Source: Neorhizobium tomejilense
GTDB lineage: Bacteria > Pseudomonadota > Alphaproteobacteria > Rhizobiales > Rhizobiaceae
DNA: 64,000 bases
Assembly: GCA_002968845.1 (NCBI GenBank)
Contig: PVBG01000002.1
Location: forward strand, 186,001 to 250,000
Reading direction: 5' to 3'
The notes below the pieces were generated by a model. The model was not told where the DNA came from. It saw only the letters and a list, made by a program, of their open reading frames with translations, and ran no database searches. Both the position numbers and the translations under genes were made by a program. Positions 27,360-36,493 of the stretch are shown here, piece by piece (within the stretch, counting starts at the first letter, position 1; every line of letters starts with the position of its first letter).

Positions 27360-28850
27360 TCAGCTCTTGGTTTTTTCCATCGCGTCAAGCGCGGCAGAAA
27401 GGCGCTTTTCCTCGTTGTAATAACGGGCGCGGTCCCAGAAATGCGGCTTAACGATACCGGTCGACATGTGCTTGCCGATCAGGCGGCCGTTGGCGTCCTC
27501 GCCGTCGATCTCGTAACGCATCAGGTCCTGGGTGATGATCACGTCGCCTTCCATGCCCATCACCTCGGTGATCTGGGTGATGCGGCGCGAACCGTCGCGC
27601 AGGCGGGCCGCCTGGATGATAACGTCGATCGAACCGCTGATGATCTCGCGCACGGTCTTGGCCGGCAGCGAATAACCGCCCATGGCAATCATCGATTCCA
27701 TTCGGCTCAGGCATTCGCGCGGCGTGTTGGCGTGGATCGTACCCATCGAGCCGTCGTGGCCGGTGTTCATCGCCTGCAGCAGGTCGAAGACTTCGGGTCC
27801 GCGCACTTCGCCGACGATGATGCGCTCAGGCCGCATGCGCAGGCAGTTCTTGACGAGGTCGCGCATGGTAATCTCGCCCTCGCCCTCGATGTTCGGCGGG
27901 CGGGTTTCGAGCCGGACCACATGCGGCTGCTGCAGCTGCAGTTCGGCGGTGTCCTCGCAGGTGATGACCCGCTCTTCCTTGTCGATATAGTTGGTCAGGC
28001 AGTTCAGCAGCGTCGTCTTGCCCGAACCGGTACCGCCGGAAATGACGATGTTGCAGCGGACGCGGCCGATGACCTGCAGAAGCACGGCGCCTTCCGGGGT
28101 GATCGCGCCGAACTTGACGAGCTGGTCGAGGTTCAGCTTGTCCTTCTTGAACTTACGAATGGTGAGCGCCGGCCCGTCGATAGCGAGTGGCGGCGCGATG
28201 ACGTTGACACGCGAACCATCCGGCAGGCGCGCGTCGCAGATCGGCGAAGATTCGTCGACGCGGCGGCCGACCTGACTGACGATGCGCTGGCAGATCGACA
28301 GGAGCTGGGAATTGTCGCGGAAGCGGATTTCGGATTCGATCGTCTTGCCGGCGACTTCGATGAAGGTCTGCCCGGCGCCGTTGACCATGATGTCGGAGAT
28401 GTCGTCGCGGGCGAGCAGCGGCTCCAGCGGGCCGTAACCCAGAACGTCGTTACAGATGTCCTCGAGCAGTTCCTCCTGCTCGGAGATCGACATCGCGAAG
28501 TTCTTGATGGTGATGATATCGTTGACGATATCACGGATTTCCTCGCGCGCGCTTTCCGCATCGAGCTTGGCAAGCTGGGAAAGGTCGATCGTATCGATCA
28601 GCGCCGAGAAGACCTGGCTTTTGGTGTCGTAATAGAGTTCCGTGCGCGCCGGGCGCTTGCGGGCCGCCGATTGCGGCGCGAGCGGCGGCGGCGAAGAGAT
28701 CTGCTGCCGCTGGGTAACCGGATCGCGCACCGGCTCGGCAAGGATTTCCGGAGCGGCGGGCCGCGCCGCGGCAGGCGCAGGTGCAGCCGGCAGCGGCGGC
28801 GCTACGCTGCCGCTCTTCCCAAATCCCTCGTTTCCGCGTTTTCCAAACAT
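27360..28850 (-). CDS. cpaF: Tad pilus assembly ATPase CpaF/TadA
   Basis: This 496-residue secretion ATPase has a proline/alanine-rich N-terminal linker (residues 15-65), then the VirB11-like ATPase. Walker A is [10 protein letters not shown] (271-280), followed by the Asp box [11 protein letters not shown], the Walker B region [14 protein letters not shown], and the His box [17 protein letters not shown]. It powers both extension and retraction of Flp pili in this family. Equivalent to CtpG. It is separated by 13 bp from tadB and 15 bp from cpaE, so it lies mid-operon. Confidence 0.96.
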   Translation of the reverse strand: MFGKRGNEGFGKSGSVAPPLPAAPAPAAARPAAPEILAEPVRDPVTQRQQISSPPPLAPQSAARKRPARTELYYDTKSQVFSALIDTIDLSQLAKLDAESAREEIRDIVNDIITIKNFAMSISEQEELLEDICNDVLGYGPLEPLLARDDISDIMVNGAGQTFIEVAGKTIESEIRFRDNSQLLSICQRIVSQVGRRVDESSPICDARLPDGSRVNVIAPPLAIDGPALTIRKFKKDKLNLDQLVKFGAITPEGAVLLQVIGRVRCNIVISGGTGSGKTTLLNCLTNYIDKEERVITCEDTAELQLQQPHVVRLETRPPNIEGEGEITMRDLVKNCLRMRPERIIVGEVRGPEVFDLLQAMNTGHDGSMGTIHANTPRECLSRMESMIAMGGYSLPAKTVREIISGSIDVIIQAARLRDGSRRITQITEVMGMEGDVIITQDLMRYEIDGEDANGRLIGKHMSTGIVKPHFWDRARYYNEEKRLSAALDAMEKTKS

Positions 28851-28865
28851 ACCGGTTTCCTGGTG

Positions 28866-30161
28866 TTATGCCTTCTTGCGCCCGAGCATGCCGAGCATCT
28901 TGCCGAGGCCACCCTTCTTCACCTTCTTCATGGCGATGCGACCCGTGACGATGTGGGCGATCTGGGAGAAGGTTTCGGCGACAGGCGACTTCGCGTCGAT
29001 TTCGGAGATCATGCGGCCGCTATTGGCAGCATTGCCGAACAACAGCACATCGAACGGCAGGATAGCGATCGGCTCGATCTCTAGTGGCTCGATGAAATCG
29101 TTCGGGGCGATCTCCGGACGCTTCGGCATGCCGACCTGGTTGAGGATCAGATGCGGCGCACGGTCGTTTGGGCGAAGCTTCTTCAACGCATCTAGCATGT
29201 TCTTGGTGTTGCGCAGGTTGGCGAGATCGGGGACCGCGCAGATCACCACCTCGTCGACCTCCGAGAGAACCGCCCGCGTCCATTCCGTCCAGCCATGCGG
29301 GACATCCAGAACGGCCATCGGCGCGCTGCGCTGCAGGAGCTCGATGATCGGCGTGAAGGCGTTGCGATCGAAATCATAGGCGCGATCGAGCAGCGAAGGA
29401 GCCGCCAGCAGCGAGAGATGCTCGGAGCACTTGGTCAGAAGGCGATCGAGGAAGACTTCGTCCAGGCGTTCCGGCGCGAAGACGGCTTCTGCAATGCCCT
29501 GGGCCGGATCCTGATCGAAATCGATATTGGCGGTGCCGAAGGGAAGATCGAGATCGGCCAGGATGGTTTCGGTCGAGAACAGGTTCGAAATACCAAAGGC
29601 GCAGTTATGCGCGATGGTCGAGGCACCGACGCCGCCCTTGGCACCAATGAAGGCGACCGATTTGCCAAGCGGTTCGGCCTCGGGATCCACGAAGATCGCC
29701 GAAATCGAAGCCAGCATGTCAGGCATCGGCACTGGGCCGACGAGGTATTCGGAAATGCCGTTGCGGATCAGCTCGCGATAAAGCGAAATGTCATTGTAGC
29801 GGCCGACGACGATGACCCTGGTCGAGGGGTCGCACACTTCCGCAAGCGGCGTGAGCTCATGGAGCAGGTTCTTCGGCTCGGCGTCGGTTTCCAGAATGAT
29901 GAGATTCGGGGTCGGGGTGGACGAAAACATGTTGGCGGCAGCGCTGGTGCCGCCGATCGTCACTCGCAGGTTGACCTTGGCCATGCGGCGATCGCGGGCC
30001 ATGCGGTCCATCATGCGCTGCATCCCGTCGCTTTCGCAGAAGGAATGGATAGAGATGCGCGGCAGCGGGCGCAGCGCGTCGAAATCGCCCGGACGATCGG
30101 CATCCTCGGCAAACCCTTCACCCTGGCCGGGAGTGCGGATTTCGTAGTTGATCGCGCTCAT
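28866..30161 (-). CDS. cpaE: Pilus localisation ATPase CpaE/TadZ
   Basis: This 431-residue protein has an N-terminal atypical receiver-like domain (about residues 45-150, with NLIILETDAEPKNLLHELTPLAEVCDPSTRVIVVG) and a ParA/MinD-like ATPase domain with the deviant Walker A IGAKGGVGASTIAHN. CpaE positions the pilus machine at the cell pole. The C-terminal tail is lysine/glycine rich (MKKVKKGGLGKMLGMLGRKK), likely for membrane or protein contacts. Equivalent to CtpF. Confidence 0.94.
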   Translation of the reverse strand: MSAINYEIRTPGQGEGFAEDADRPGDFDALRPLPRISIHSFCESDGMQRMMDRMARDRRMAKVNLRVTIGGTSAAANMFSSTPTPNLIILETDAEPKNLLHELTPLAEVCDPSTRVIVVGRYNDISLYRELIRNGISEYLVGPVPMPDMLASISAIFVDPEAEPLGKSVAFIGAKGGVGASTIAHNCAFGISNLFSTETILADLDLPFGTANIDFDQDPAQGIAEAVFAPERLDEVFLDRLLTKCSEHLSLLAAPSLLDRAYDFDRNAFTPIIELLQRSAPMAVLDVPHGWTEWTRAVLSEVDEVVICAVPDLANLRNTKNMLDALKKLRPNDRAPHLILNQVGMPKRPEIAPNDFIEPLEIEPIAILPFDVLLFGNAANSGRMISEIDAKSPVAETFSQIAHIVTGRIAMKKVKKGGLGKMLGMLGRKKA

Positions 30162-30182
30162 TGTTTTCTCCGGTTCCCTGGC

Positions 30183-30863
30183 TTACGGCGTCGTGGTGCC
30201 ACTGGATTCCCCGCGATAATCGCTGATGACCTTGGCGCGTTGCGCCGCATCGATCGGCGTGATGGCGCGCGGGGCGATGAGGTCCGTGGGATTGGCGACC
30301 TGGGCTGCAAGATTGTTCTGGCTGGCACAGCCGAAATTGTACCAGTTCCTGTTGCCGAACGTGTTGTCCGACAGGTCTGCCGGCCATTCGCCACACTGGC
30401 CGGTCATCGCCTTGGTCGTCACGTAGGAAAGCCGGATCGGCGCGGCATCGCCATTCGGCGAGGCGGCGTAGCTGCTCATCAGAATCCGCTGCGGCTTGAT
30501 GCCGGAACGCGTCAGCTCGCGGCGGATATCGCCAGCCAGATGCTGGGCTGCACCGGAATTATACGAACCGGATGGCACCTGGATCTGCATCACGCCGGCC
30601 GGCGACGCCATGAAGTTCTGCGCAAATCCTTTGACCGTATCCCGCATCCCGGTCGTCAGCCGCACATCACCCGAGGCAATCGGAATATCGAGCGTCGACT
30701 GGCCTTCCGCCAACACGATCGGATGGCGGGTGCGATAGTCGTCGGGGATGGAGCCCGTGGTCAGCTGGCTGTTGCCACAGGCCGACAGGAGCAGGCCGGA
30801 TGCAGCAAGCGCCAGGGCTGCGGCGACCCTGCGGCGACGGGACCGGGTTGTAACCTTCGTCAT
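30183..30863 (-). CDS. cpaD: Pilus assembly lipoprotein CpaD
   Basis: This 226-residue protein has a basic n-region and a lipobox (RRRRVAAALALAASGLLLSACGN) and then the CpaD domain, with YRTRHPIVLAEGQSTLDIPI and CGEWPADL followed by NWYNFGCASQNNLAAQVANPTDLIAPR, the best conserved stretch of the family. CpaD supports the outer-membrane secretin CpaC. The ATG at 30863 gives a normal lipoprotein signal; an in-frame ATG at 30908, 7 bp after the cpaC stop, is an alternative. Equivalent to CtpE. Confidence 0.92.
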   Translation of the reverse strand: MTKVTTRSRRRRVAAALALAASGLLLSACGNSQLTTGSIPDDYRTRHPIVLAEGQSTLDIPIASGDVRLTTGMRDTVKGFAQNFMASPAGVMQIQVPSGSYNSGAAQHLAGDIRRELTRSGIKPQRILMSSYAASPNGDAAPIRLSYVTTKAMTGQCGEWPADLSDNTFGNRNWYNFGCASQNNLAAQVANPTDLIAPRAITPIDAAQRAKVISDYRGESSGTTTP

Positions 30864-30914
30864 GGCATCCTGTCCTTCGGCCGAGATTTTCTGGGTTTCA
30901 ATGTCCATGACCGC

Positions 30915-32456
30915 TCATTTGTAGATAAAGCCTACGGCGCCGTGATACTGGCCCGCCGCGACGGGTTCCTTACGGCCGTAGATCTTGTTGACGCGGTTCA
31001 GGAAGAAGGTCGCGGCATCGTTTTCCGGATTGAAGTTGTCGTCCGGCCGGGCGATCTCATTGCGCGCAACAGGACGGACCAGATAAGGCGTCGCGATGAT
31101 CACAAGTTCGGTTTCGTTGCGGATAAAGTCCTTGCTGCGGAAAAGCGTGCCGAACACCGGAACCTTGGAAATACCGGGAAGGCCGGACATTGCCTGTCGG
31201 ACATTGTCCTGCACCAGGCCGGCGATGACGATGGAGCCGCCGGAAGGCAATTCGACCGTGGTCGAAGCCTCGCGCTTGCGGATCGACATGTAGGTATTGC
31301 CGGGGATCCGCAGCGAAGCACCGTTACCTGTCGCGGCAGAACCTTCGTAGGTCGGCTCCGACACGTTGGTTTCAATCACCAGGCTGATGCGCCCGGGGGA
31401 CAGAACGACAGGCTTGAAGTTCAGTTCAATACCATAATCGACGGTGTCGACCGTCTGCGTGACAGTACCCGCCTGGCCATCGACTTCCTGCTGGCCGGGC
31501 AGGCGGTATTCGCCGCCCACATAAAATTTCGCCTGCTGGCCGGATATGGCGGTCAGGCTGGGTTCGGCAAGCGTGCGCATGACGCCCGCCTGTTCCATGG
31601 CGTTCATGTAAGTCGAAAGACCGACATTGCCTATGTTGCCGGACATGATGCCTTGAGCAGCCAGGCCGACGGCATTTCCGAGATTGGCGGGGTTTGCGAA
31701 GGAAATCGAGCCTTTGGGGCCGGTCACGGAGCCGTTGAAACCGAGCTGCTTCAGCACCTGCCGGCTGACTTCCGCAACCGTCACCTTCAGCGTGACCTGA
31801 TCCTCGCCCTCGATGGTCAGGAGGTTGACGATCTGGGACTGCTGTCGGGCTTCGGCGAAGATGTCCGCGTCACCGTTATTGCCCTGAGCCGTAATGTTCC
31901 GGGTGGTCGCCTCACCGCCCTTGAGGAAGGCGGTGGTGAGCTTTTCCGCCTGTGCCGAGTCCTGCGGCGTCCGGACGCTGCCGGACAGAACAATGTTGTC
32001 CGAGATGATCTCGACCTTGATGTTCGATTCCGGCAGGAACCGGCGAAGGTTCTGCTCGAGACCGGAAATATCGCGCTCGATTGCCACGTCCAGGCTGACG
32101 ATTTCCTCGCCGTTGGGTCCGAAGACGAAGATGTTGGTCTGGCCGACGGTCTTGCCGAACAGATAGATACGGCGGGAGGTGCGCGTCACCGCGTCAGCCA
32201 TGCTCGGGTCGGCGACCAGAATGTCGTGGGCATCGGACGGCAGGTCGACAACCAGTGCCTTGTTGAGACCGAGTTGAAGCCGTTTGCGTATTCCGGGCCC
32301 GCCTTCGGTGATACGCACGACGCTGTTTTCGGCCGCCAGAGCTTGCGCCGGCTGAAGGCTGATCGGGGCGATATTCAGCGAAACGCCGGAAAAGGCGAGG
32401 CAAAAAGCCATGCCTGCCGCTGCCGAGCTACGAATCTTGAGTTTCAGACTGTTCAC
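30915..32456 (-). CDS. cpaC: Outer-membrane secretin CpaC/RcpA
   Basis: This 513-residue secretin has a signal peptide (ending QALAAEN), the pilus N-terminal domain (about residues 50-125, with LQLGLNKALVVDLPSDAHDILVADPSMADAVTRTSRRIYLFG), a BON-like region and the C-terminal secretin domain (RTLAEPSLTAISGQQAKFYVGGEYRLPG; VELPSGGSIVIAGLVQDN). A GTG start at 32456 is chosen because GGAG lies upstream and the preceding residues are an arginine-rich shadow. It forms the pore for the Flp pilus. Equivalent to CtpD. Confidence 0.94.
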   Translation of the reverse strand: MNSLKLKIRSSAAAGMAFCLAFSGVSLNIAPISLQPAQALAAENSVVRITEGGPGIRKRLQLGLNKALVVDLPSDAHDILVADPSMADAVTRTSRRIYLFGKTVGQTNIFVFGPNGEEIVSLDVAIERDISGLEQNLRRFLPESNIKVEIISDNIVLSGSVRTPQDSAQAEKLTTAFLKGGEATTRNITAQGNNGDADIFAEARQQSQIVNLLTIEGEDQVTLKVTVAEVSRQVLKQLGFNGSVTGPKGSISFANPANLGNAVGLAAQGIMSGNIGNVGLSTYMNAMEQAGVMRTLAEPSLTAISGQQAKFYVGGEYRLPGQQEVDGQAGTVTQTVDTVDYGIELNFKPVVLSPGRISLVIETNVSEPTYEGSAATGNGASLRIPGNTYMSIRKREASTTVELPSGGSIVIAGLVQDNVRQAMSGLPGISKVPVFGTLFRSKDFIRNETELVIIATPYLVRPVARNEIARPDDNFNPENDAATFFLNRVNKIYGRKEPVAAGQYHGAVGFIYK

Positions 32457-32469
32457 TTGAACGCTCCGT

Positions 32470-33282
32470 TCATTTCGCCTGCTCCGCCGTCGCCGTACTC
32501 TTGACGATCGCCCCCGACTTGATGACCTGGATATCCGCCTTGCCATCACCCCCATGCAGCAAATAGTCCGGGGCTACCGTGTCGGTCTCCTGCGAATCCG
32601 CGACCGAGCGCAGCGCGAGCGTCAGCCGCTGAGCCATCTGCTGGGCGACGGCGATGACCTTTGTCTGGTCCGGCGTCAGTTCCAGCGTCGCCGTCGTGCC
32701 GACGACGGATTTCTTGCCGTCCTCGCTCTCCTGGACCTGCTGGTCGATCGCAAGGACACGAACGTTGCTCAGGATGTTTTCGGTAATGTAATTGCCGTTG
32801 TCCTTGTTCTCGCGCACCATGATGACGTCGACCCGGTCATTCGGCAGCACGAAGCCGCCGGCGCCAGTAGCAACCGAGATCTCGGTTGCTACTGCCCGTT
32901 TTCCGGATGGCAGCAGCGAGGACATGATTCGGCTGGATGAGTCGGCGATCTTCTCGGCGCGCATCGGCTCGCCCTTGAACATCGGCATGCGGACGACGAC
33001 GCCCTGAAGCTCGGTCATGGCATTCGGGCGCGTGGAATCGGTGATGAATCCGTCGACGATGCCGCTCGAGGGCCAGGACATCCATGCCATCGACTTGTCG
33101 TTCAGCCGGCTGCCCACGGGCAGGTTCTCAGCCGTCACGAGCACCTTGACCGTCGGCTCCTTCTGGATGACGGTTTCCACCAGTTCGGGGGCCTTCGTGC
33201 CGGAAAGGCGCATGGCGAGCATGCCGGCGAGACCCGCCGCCACCACGGCAACCGCTAGAATAATGATACGGGTGGGCTTCAT
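32470..33282 (-). CDS. cpaB: Pilus assembly protein CpaB/RcpC
   Basis: This 270-residue protein has one N-terminal span (residues 4-23) and a periplasmic SAF domain (about 45-115: VKVLVTAENLPVGSRLNDKSMAWMSWP, then GVVVRMPMFKGEPMRAEKIAD), followed by the RcpC domain with LLPSGKRAVATEISVATGAGGFVLPNDRVDVIMVR. The start at 33282 has AAGGA at correct spacing; an ATG two codons earlier abuts that site. It is thought to modulate the secretin. Equivalent to CtpC. Confidence 0.93.
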   Translation of the reverse strand: MKPTRIIILAVAVVAAGLAGMLAMRLSGTKAPELVETVIQKEPTVKVLVTAENLPVGSRLNDKSMAWMSWPSSGIVDGFITDSTRPNAMTELQGVVVRMPMFKGEPMRAEKIADSSSRIMSSLLPSGKRAVATEISVATGAGGFVLPNDRVDVIMVRENKDNGNYITENILSNVRVLAIDQQVQESEDGKKSVVGTTATLELTPDQTKVIAVAQQMAQRLTLALRSVADSQETDTVAPDYLLHGGDGKADIQVIKSGAIVKSTATAEQAK

Positions 33283-33395
33283 GGCCATTCCTTGGGGGAA
33301 CACTAACTTCCCGGAGAATGGCCTCCAATGGTGTAATTATAGTTAATGAGAAGCTTACAATTCTGGTTAACGCGATCTTTCAATCGCTGAAACCT

Positions 33396-33932
33396 CTATT
33401 GAAACGCCTTCACCGCCAGGAGATGGATAGGCGCAAGCTCAAGGGTCAGGAAGCCGGCGATCGCGATGGCGATACCGTAGGGGATCTTCTTGGCGTTGAC
33501 GAGGGATGAGGGGAGCGGGATGCCCATGGCCATGACCGACGCCGCCTGCGAGCGCAGGAGCAGGAAAGCAAGCGTCACCGCGCCGCCGACATAACCGACG
33601 GTGACGAGGAAAACGAGAAGCGAGTGATTGAAGCCGAACCAGACGGCTGTCGCGGTCAGTAGCTTGGCGTCGCCGCCGCCCATGACATTGAAGGCGAACA
33701 GCGCGAAACACACGCCGAACACGGCAAGACCGGCGACCAGATTCATGCCGATTTCCGGCCAGCTTAGCCCCACGAGCGGCGCTAGGACCAGAAAGGACAC
33801 CAGAACAACCGCCGATACCTGGTTCGGGATCGTCATGCTGACGAGATCGGATATGGCGGCAAGCGCCAGGCAAAGCGGCAGGATTGTAAGAATGGCCAGA
33901 GTGATCACGATCATTACTGAATCCGCCGCCAT
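33396..33932 (-). CDS. cpaA: Prepilin peptidase CpaA/TadV
   Basis: This 178-residue polytopic protein is a short type IV prepilin peptidase without the N-terminal methylase part. Catalytic aspartates are in the segments LALAAISDLVSMTIPN and FNVMGGGDAKLLTA (the GxGD motif, here GGGDAK). About five to six helices are visible. It should process the Flp pilin before ATAIEYGLIAA and the TadE-like pseudopilins. Neither the ATG at 33932 nor the one at 33914 has a clear ribosome-binding site. Equivalent to CtpB. Confidence 0.93.
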   Translation of the reverse strand: MAADSVMIVITLAILTILPLCLALAAISDLVSMTIPNQVSAVVLVSFLVLAPLVGLSWPEIGMNLVAGLAVFGVCFALFAFNVMGGGDAKLLTATAVWFGFNHSLLVFLVTVGYVGGAVTLAFLLLRSQAASVMAMGIPLPSSLVNAKKIPYGIAIAIAGFLTLELAPIHLLAVKAFQ

Positions 33933-33995
33933 CAGTCAGGATTTGCACGAGCAGAATACGCGATCCGCAATCCCTGCTAAACTACGAAATAAGAC

Positions 33996-34027
33996 GAAGC
34001 CGCCTCGATTGTGATCGAGCCGGCTTC
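33996..34027 (-). terminator. Hairpin after the Flp pilin gene
   Basis: GAAGCCGCCTCGAT (33996-34009) pairs with ATCGAGCCGGCTTC (34014-34027), a 14-bp stem with one mismatch and a 4-nt loop. On the minus strand it follows the pilin stop by about 20 bp and is followed by GTCTTATTT. Partial termination here would make pilin more abundant than the assembly proteins downstream. Confidence 0.65.
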
Positions 34028-34046
34028 TGAAATTTGTCGCCTGCAA

Positions 34047-34235
34047 TCAGCACGCGGCGGTGCCGGTGCCGCAGTTAAGCTTCTTCGAGATGTTGGTGAA
34101 CTGGGTGTTCAGCGCGCCGCCGAGGGTGGTCGCACCGGCGATCAGAGCAACGGAGATGAGTGCTGCGATAAGACCATACTCGATGGCAGTCGCACCAGAT
34201 TCATCTTTCATAAAACGAGCGAAAATCTTGGTCAT
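34047..34235 (-). CDS. pilA: Flp/Fap pilin
   Basis: This 62-residue protein has a short basic leader (MTKIFARFMKDESG) followed by ATAIEYGLIAALISVALIAGATTLGGAL, the Flp pilin hydrophobic core with the conserved glutamate-tyrosine pair. Processing would occur after the glycine at residue 14, giving a mature pilin of about 48 residues that ends in a Cys-containing tail (NCGTGTAAC). GGAGAG lies before the ATG. It is the first gene of the minus-strand pilus operon and equivalent to CtpA of Agrobacterium. Confidence 0.95.
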   Translation of the reverse strand: MTKIFARFMKDESGATAIEYGLIAALISVALIAGATTLGGALNTQFTNISKKLNCGTGTAAC

Positions 34236-34638
34236 GGAACTCTCCTACTCCACATTTGTTGTTCAGCACTTCCCGACAACTGTTTTCCGTTGTTCGGATG
34301 ACTGAAACCTACAGAGGGACGATTGCCATCGGCTTAAGGAACATCGTTACCTTCCGGTTAACGGAGGATTGCCGGTTGCGTGGTAAACGAAGAGGAAAGA
34401 ACAAAACTTGCATTCGAGCGACCACCTGCCCATTCTCATAATTTGCTAATGTGCATTTTTTTACAGAGCCTTAATTTGCATGCAGGAAGGCTGAAATTCG
34501 CTTCCTCGGGTTGCAATTCCGGCCAATCGGCAATGGTTAAGACGGGGATCAAGAACCGCCTTCTGTGCCACTTAACCCTTCATTCACCAATCGCAGCCAT
34601 CCTTGCGGAGATAACAATCTCACCTGAAGGCCCCTCCA
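34236..34638. other. 403-bp divergent intergenic region of the pilus locus
   Basis: This stretch separates the Flp pilin gene (minus) from the pilus N-terminal-domain gene (plus). It is clearly more AT-rich than its surroundings (for example 34433-34475). No open frame in it has a convincing ribosome-binding site. It must hold promoters for both directions and contains a CtrA-like site at 34347-34362. Confidence 0.6.
34347..34362 (-). promoter_or_regulatory. Candidate CtrA binding site upstream of the pilin gene
   Basis: TTAC-N7-TTAAC departs by one base from the CtrA consensus TTAA-N7-TTAAC. It lies 112-127 bp upstream of the pilin start codon. In Caulobacter, pilA is directly CtrA-activated, so the location makes sense. 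A one-mismatch motif of this kind is not proof. Confidence 0.4.
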
Positions 34639-35049
34639 ATGCTGTTCCGTAGCGTCATGGTCCGACTCCTCGCCATTTGCGGTGTCGTCTTCGCGGGCGC
34701 GGGGCAGTCTGCAGCGCAGGATCAGGAGGGCCTTCTGCGCGTATTCATGAATCACGCGCGCGTGCTGAAACTCGACAGGCCGGTCAGCAAGGTCATCGTC
34801 GGCAACTCGAACGTGGCCGATGCCACCGTTGCGGACTCCACCACGATCGTCCTTACCGGCCGCAGCTTCGGCACGACCAATCTCGTGCTGCTGGACGCCG
34901 AGGGCAATGCGATTGCCGACGAACGGGTGCTCGTTTCGATCGACGAAGGAAACACGGTACGCGTCTTCCGGCAAACCGAACGTTCCATCCTTTCCTGCAC
35001 ACCCAATTGCGAGCAGCACGCCGAGTTCAAGAACACCGCCACGCCCTGA
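34639..35049 (+). CDS. Stand-alone pilus assembly N-terminal domain protein
   Basis: This 136-residue exported protein has a signal peptide (ending QSAAQ) and then VFMNHARVLKLDRPVSKVIVGNSNVADATVADSTTIVLTGRSFGTTNLVLLDAEGN. That is the T2SS/T3SS pilus N-terminal domain also seen at the start of CpaC, but without any secretin part. Two cysteines near the end (SCTPNC) may form a disulfide. It lies across the intergenic region from the pilin gene and upstream of two TadE-like genes, so a role in secretin assembly or gating is likely. That is inference. Confidence 0.85.
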   Translation: MLFRSVMVRLLAICGVVFAGAGQSAAQDQEGLLRVFMNHARVLKLDRPVSKVIVGNSNVADATVADSTTIVLTGRSFGTTNLVLLDAEGNAIADERVLVSIDEGNTVRVFRQTERSILSCTPNCEQHAEFKNTATP

Positions 35050-35188
35050 TCGGGGACAGGTGGTTAAACTGCGGCCGATCGCTGCAACGGAATCTCAATA
35101 ATCCGGCCATACGATCGGCACGCTCAAGCCGGGCTGTCGGACGGGAACCATGTGCCAGGATTATGACGATACCAAAAGCAGGGCGCCT

Positions 35189-35788
35189 ATGCCTATAAGA
35201 GGCAAGAGCGCGTGGCGGCGGATTGCCCGCTCCAAGGACGGCGCTGCCGCAATCGAATTCGCGTTGCTGGCCATTCCCTATTTCCTGATCGTCTTCGCGA
35301 TCGTCGAAACCTTCATCGCCTATACGGGAGAACAGCTTGTCGCCAATGCCGTCGACACGATGGCGCGCAAGCTCAGGACCGGCAACATCACCTATGGGCT
35401 CAATCGCGGCACCGACAAGACCCAAACAGAATTCCGCCGCGCCTTCTGCGACGAAATATCGATCATGATCAAGTGCAGCGAGGAGGAAATCGCGACGCCG
35501 GATAAACTTCTGCTCGATGTCCGCTCGTTCGCCACCTTTGCACTCATTCCCACGACAATTCCGCGTTCGACCTCCGGCAGCGCTTTCGGCGAACTCGATA
35601 CGTCTTCCTTCGCCTATGCGCCAGGCCCCGCGAAAAGCATCAACATGCTGCGGGCTTATTACCGCTGGGACGTCATCACCGATCTGATCCGGCCCTACAT
35701 CACCAATGTGCGACCCGAGGGCGGCGGGCGTCCGAACTATTTCCTGATCGTCGAAACATCCGCCTTTCGAGCCGAGGATTATCCGTGA
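35189..35788 (+). CDS. TadE-like pseudopilin
   Basis: This 199-residue protein has the pattern RSKDGAAAIEFALLAIPYFLIVFAIVETFIAY at residues 14-45, that is, a prepilin-like cleavage region followed by a hydrophobic helix with the conserved glutamate, typical of TadE/TadF minor pilins. The rest is periplasmic. The start MPIRGKSAW at 35189 is chosen for leader length; an upstream ATG at 35150 is possible. Its TGA overlaps the ATG of the next gene, so the two TadE-like proteins are translationally coupled. Confidence 0.85.
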   Translation: MPIRGKSAWRRIARSKDGAAAIEFALLAIPYFLIVFAIVETFIAYTGEQLVANAVDTMARKLRTGNITYGLNRGTDKTQTEFRRAFCDEISIMIKCSEEEIATPDKLLLDVRSFATFALIPTTIPRSTSGSAFGELDTSSFAYAPGPAKSINMLRAYYRWDVITDLIRPYITNVRPEGGGRPNYFLIVETSAFRAEDYP

Positions 35789-36381
35789 TGGAAGAGCAAA
35801 AGCGGCAGCCGCGGACGCGATATCCGGGCATGTTGACCCGCCTCAAGCAGCTGGTGGCTGACCGGCGCGGCGTCGGAGCAGTGGAGTTCGCCCTGATCGC
35901 GCCACTCCTTCTCAGCCTTTATATCACGTCCTTCGAGATCACCATCGGACTCAGCGTCTCCAAACGGGTGACGCATAGCGCCAGCACGATCGCCGATCTG
36001 GTGACCCGGGAAACGAGCGTCGACAAGACGATCCTCATGACGATGAAGGACGTGACCGCAAGTCTGTTTGCGCCCTATACGCCCAACACGCTCAGCATCA
36101 AAGTCACGGGGGTGACACTCGATGCCACTGGCAATCCGACCGTTGCCTGGTCATGGGACGAAAAAGATGGCAGGCCCTATGCGATCGGCTCCGCGGTCCA
36201 GGTACCGGCCGATATGCACATAGCCAATTCCTTCCTCGTCCGGGCGGAGGTCTCAGTTCACCACGAACTCCTGATGTTCATGCCGGGTCTTTTGCCGAGC
36301 GAGGTACAGGACCTCACCATTGCGCGGGAGTATTTCTACCGCCAGCGCCTCGGAGACAGCGTCAACTGCACCAATTGCTGA
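35788..36381 (+). CDS. TadE-like pseudopilin
   Basis: This 197-residue protein has a leader ending in ADRRGVGAVEFALIAPLLLSLYITSFEITIGLSVSKRV (about residues 28-65), again a TadE-type cleavage region with the conserved glutamate and hydrophobic helix. The remainder has a Cys pair at the very end (NCTNC). The ATG overlaps the preceding stop (TGATG). Together with the preceding gene it probably forms the minor pilin complex of the Flp system, as TadE/TadF do. Confidence 0.85.
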   Translation: MEEQKRQPRTRYPGMLTRLKQLVADRRGVGAVEFALIAPLLLSLYITSFEITIGLSVSKRVTHSASTIADLVTRETSVDKTILMTMKDVTASLFAPYTPNTLSIKVTGVTLDATGNPTVAWSWDEKDGRPYAIGSAVQVPADMHIANSFLVRAEVSVHHELLMFMPGLLPSEVQDLTIAREYFYRQRLGDSVNCTNC

Positions 36382-36493
36382 AGCGCATCGGACGTTAACC
36401 CCTTTGCCAACACGCGCACGCGGCTATATGAATCCCGATTCGAGCCGGCCAGCAGAACCGTCGGCTGGCGATATTCAAACTTCCGGGTGACCG

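Noticed and set aside
29295..32504. A 1069-residue open frame on the plus strand
   Set aside because: It is exactly antisense to cpaE, cpaD and cpaC, is rich in Arg, His, Gly and Asp as GC-rich shadows are, and has no domain signal.
33330..33380. TTAC-N8-TTAAC as a second CtrA site between cpaB and cpaA
   Set aside because: Spacing is 8 rather than 7 and it lies within the operon, so it is not supported.
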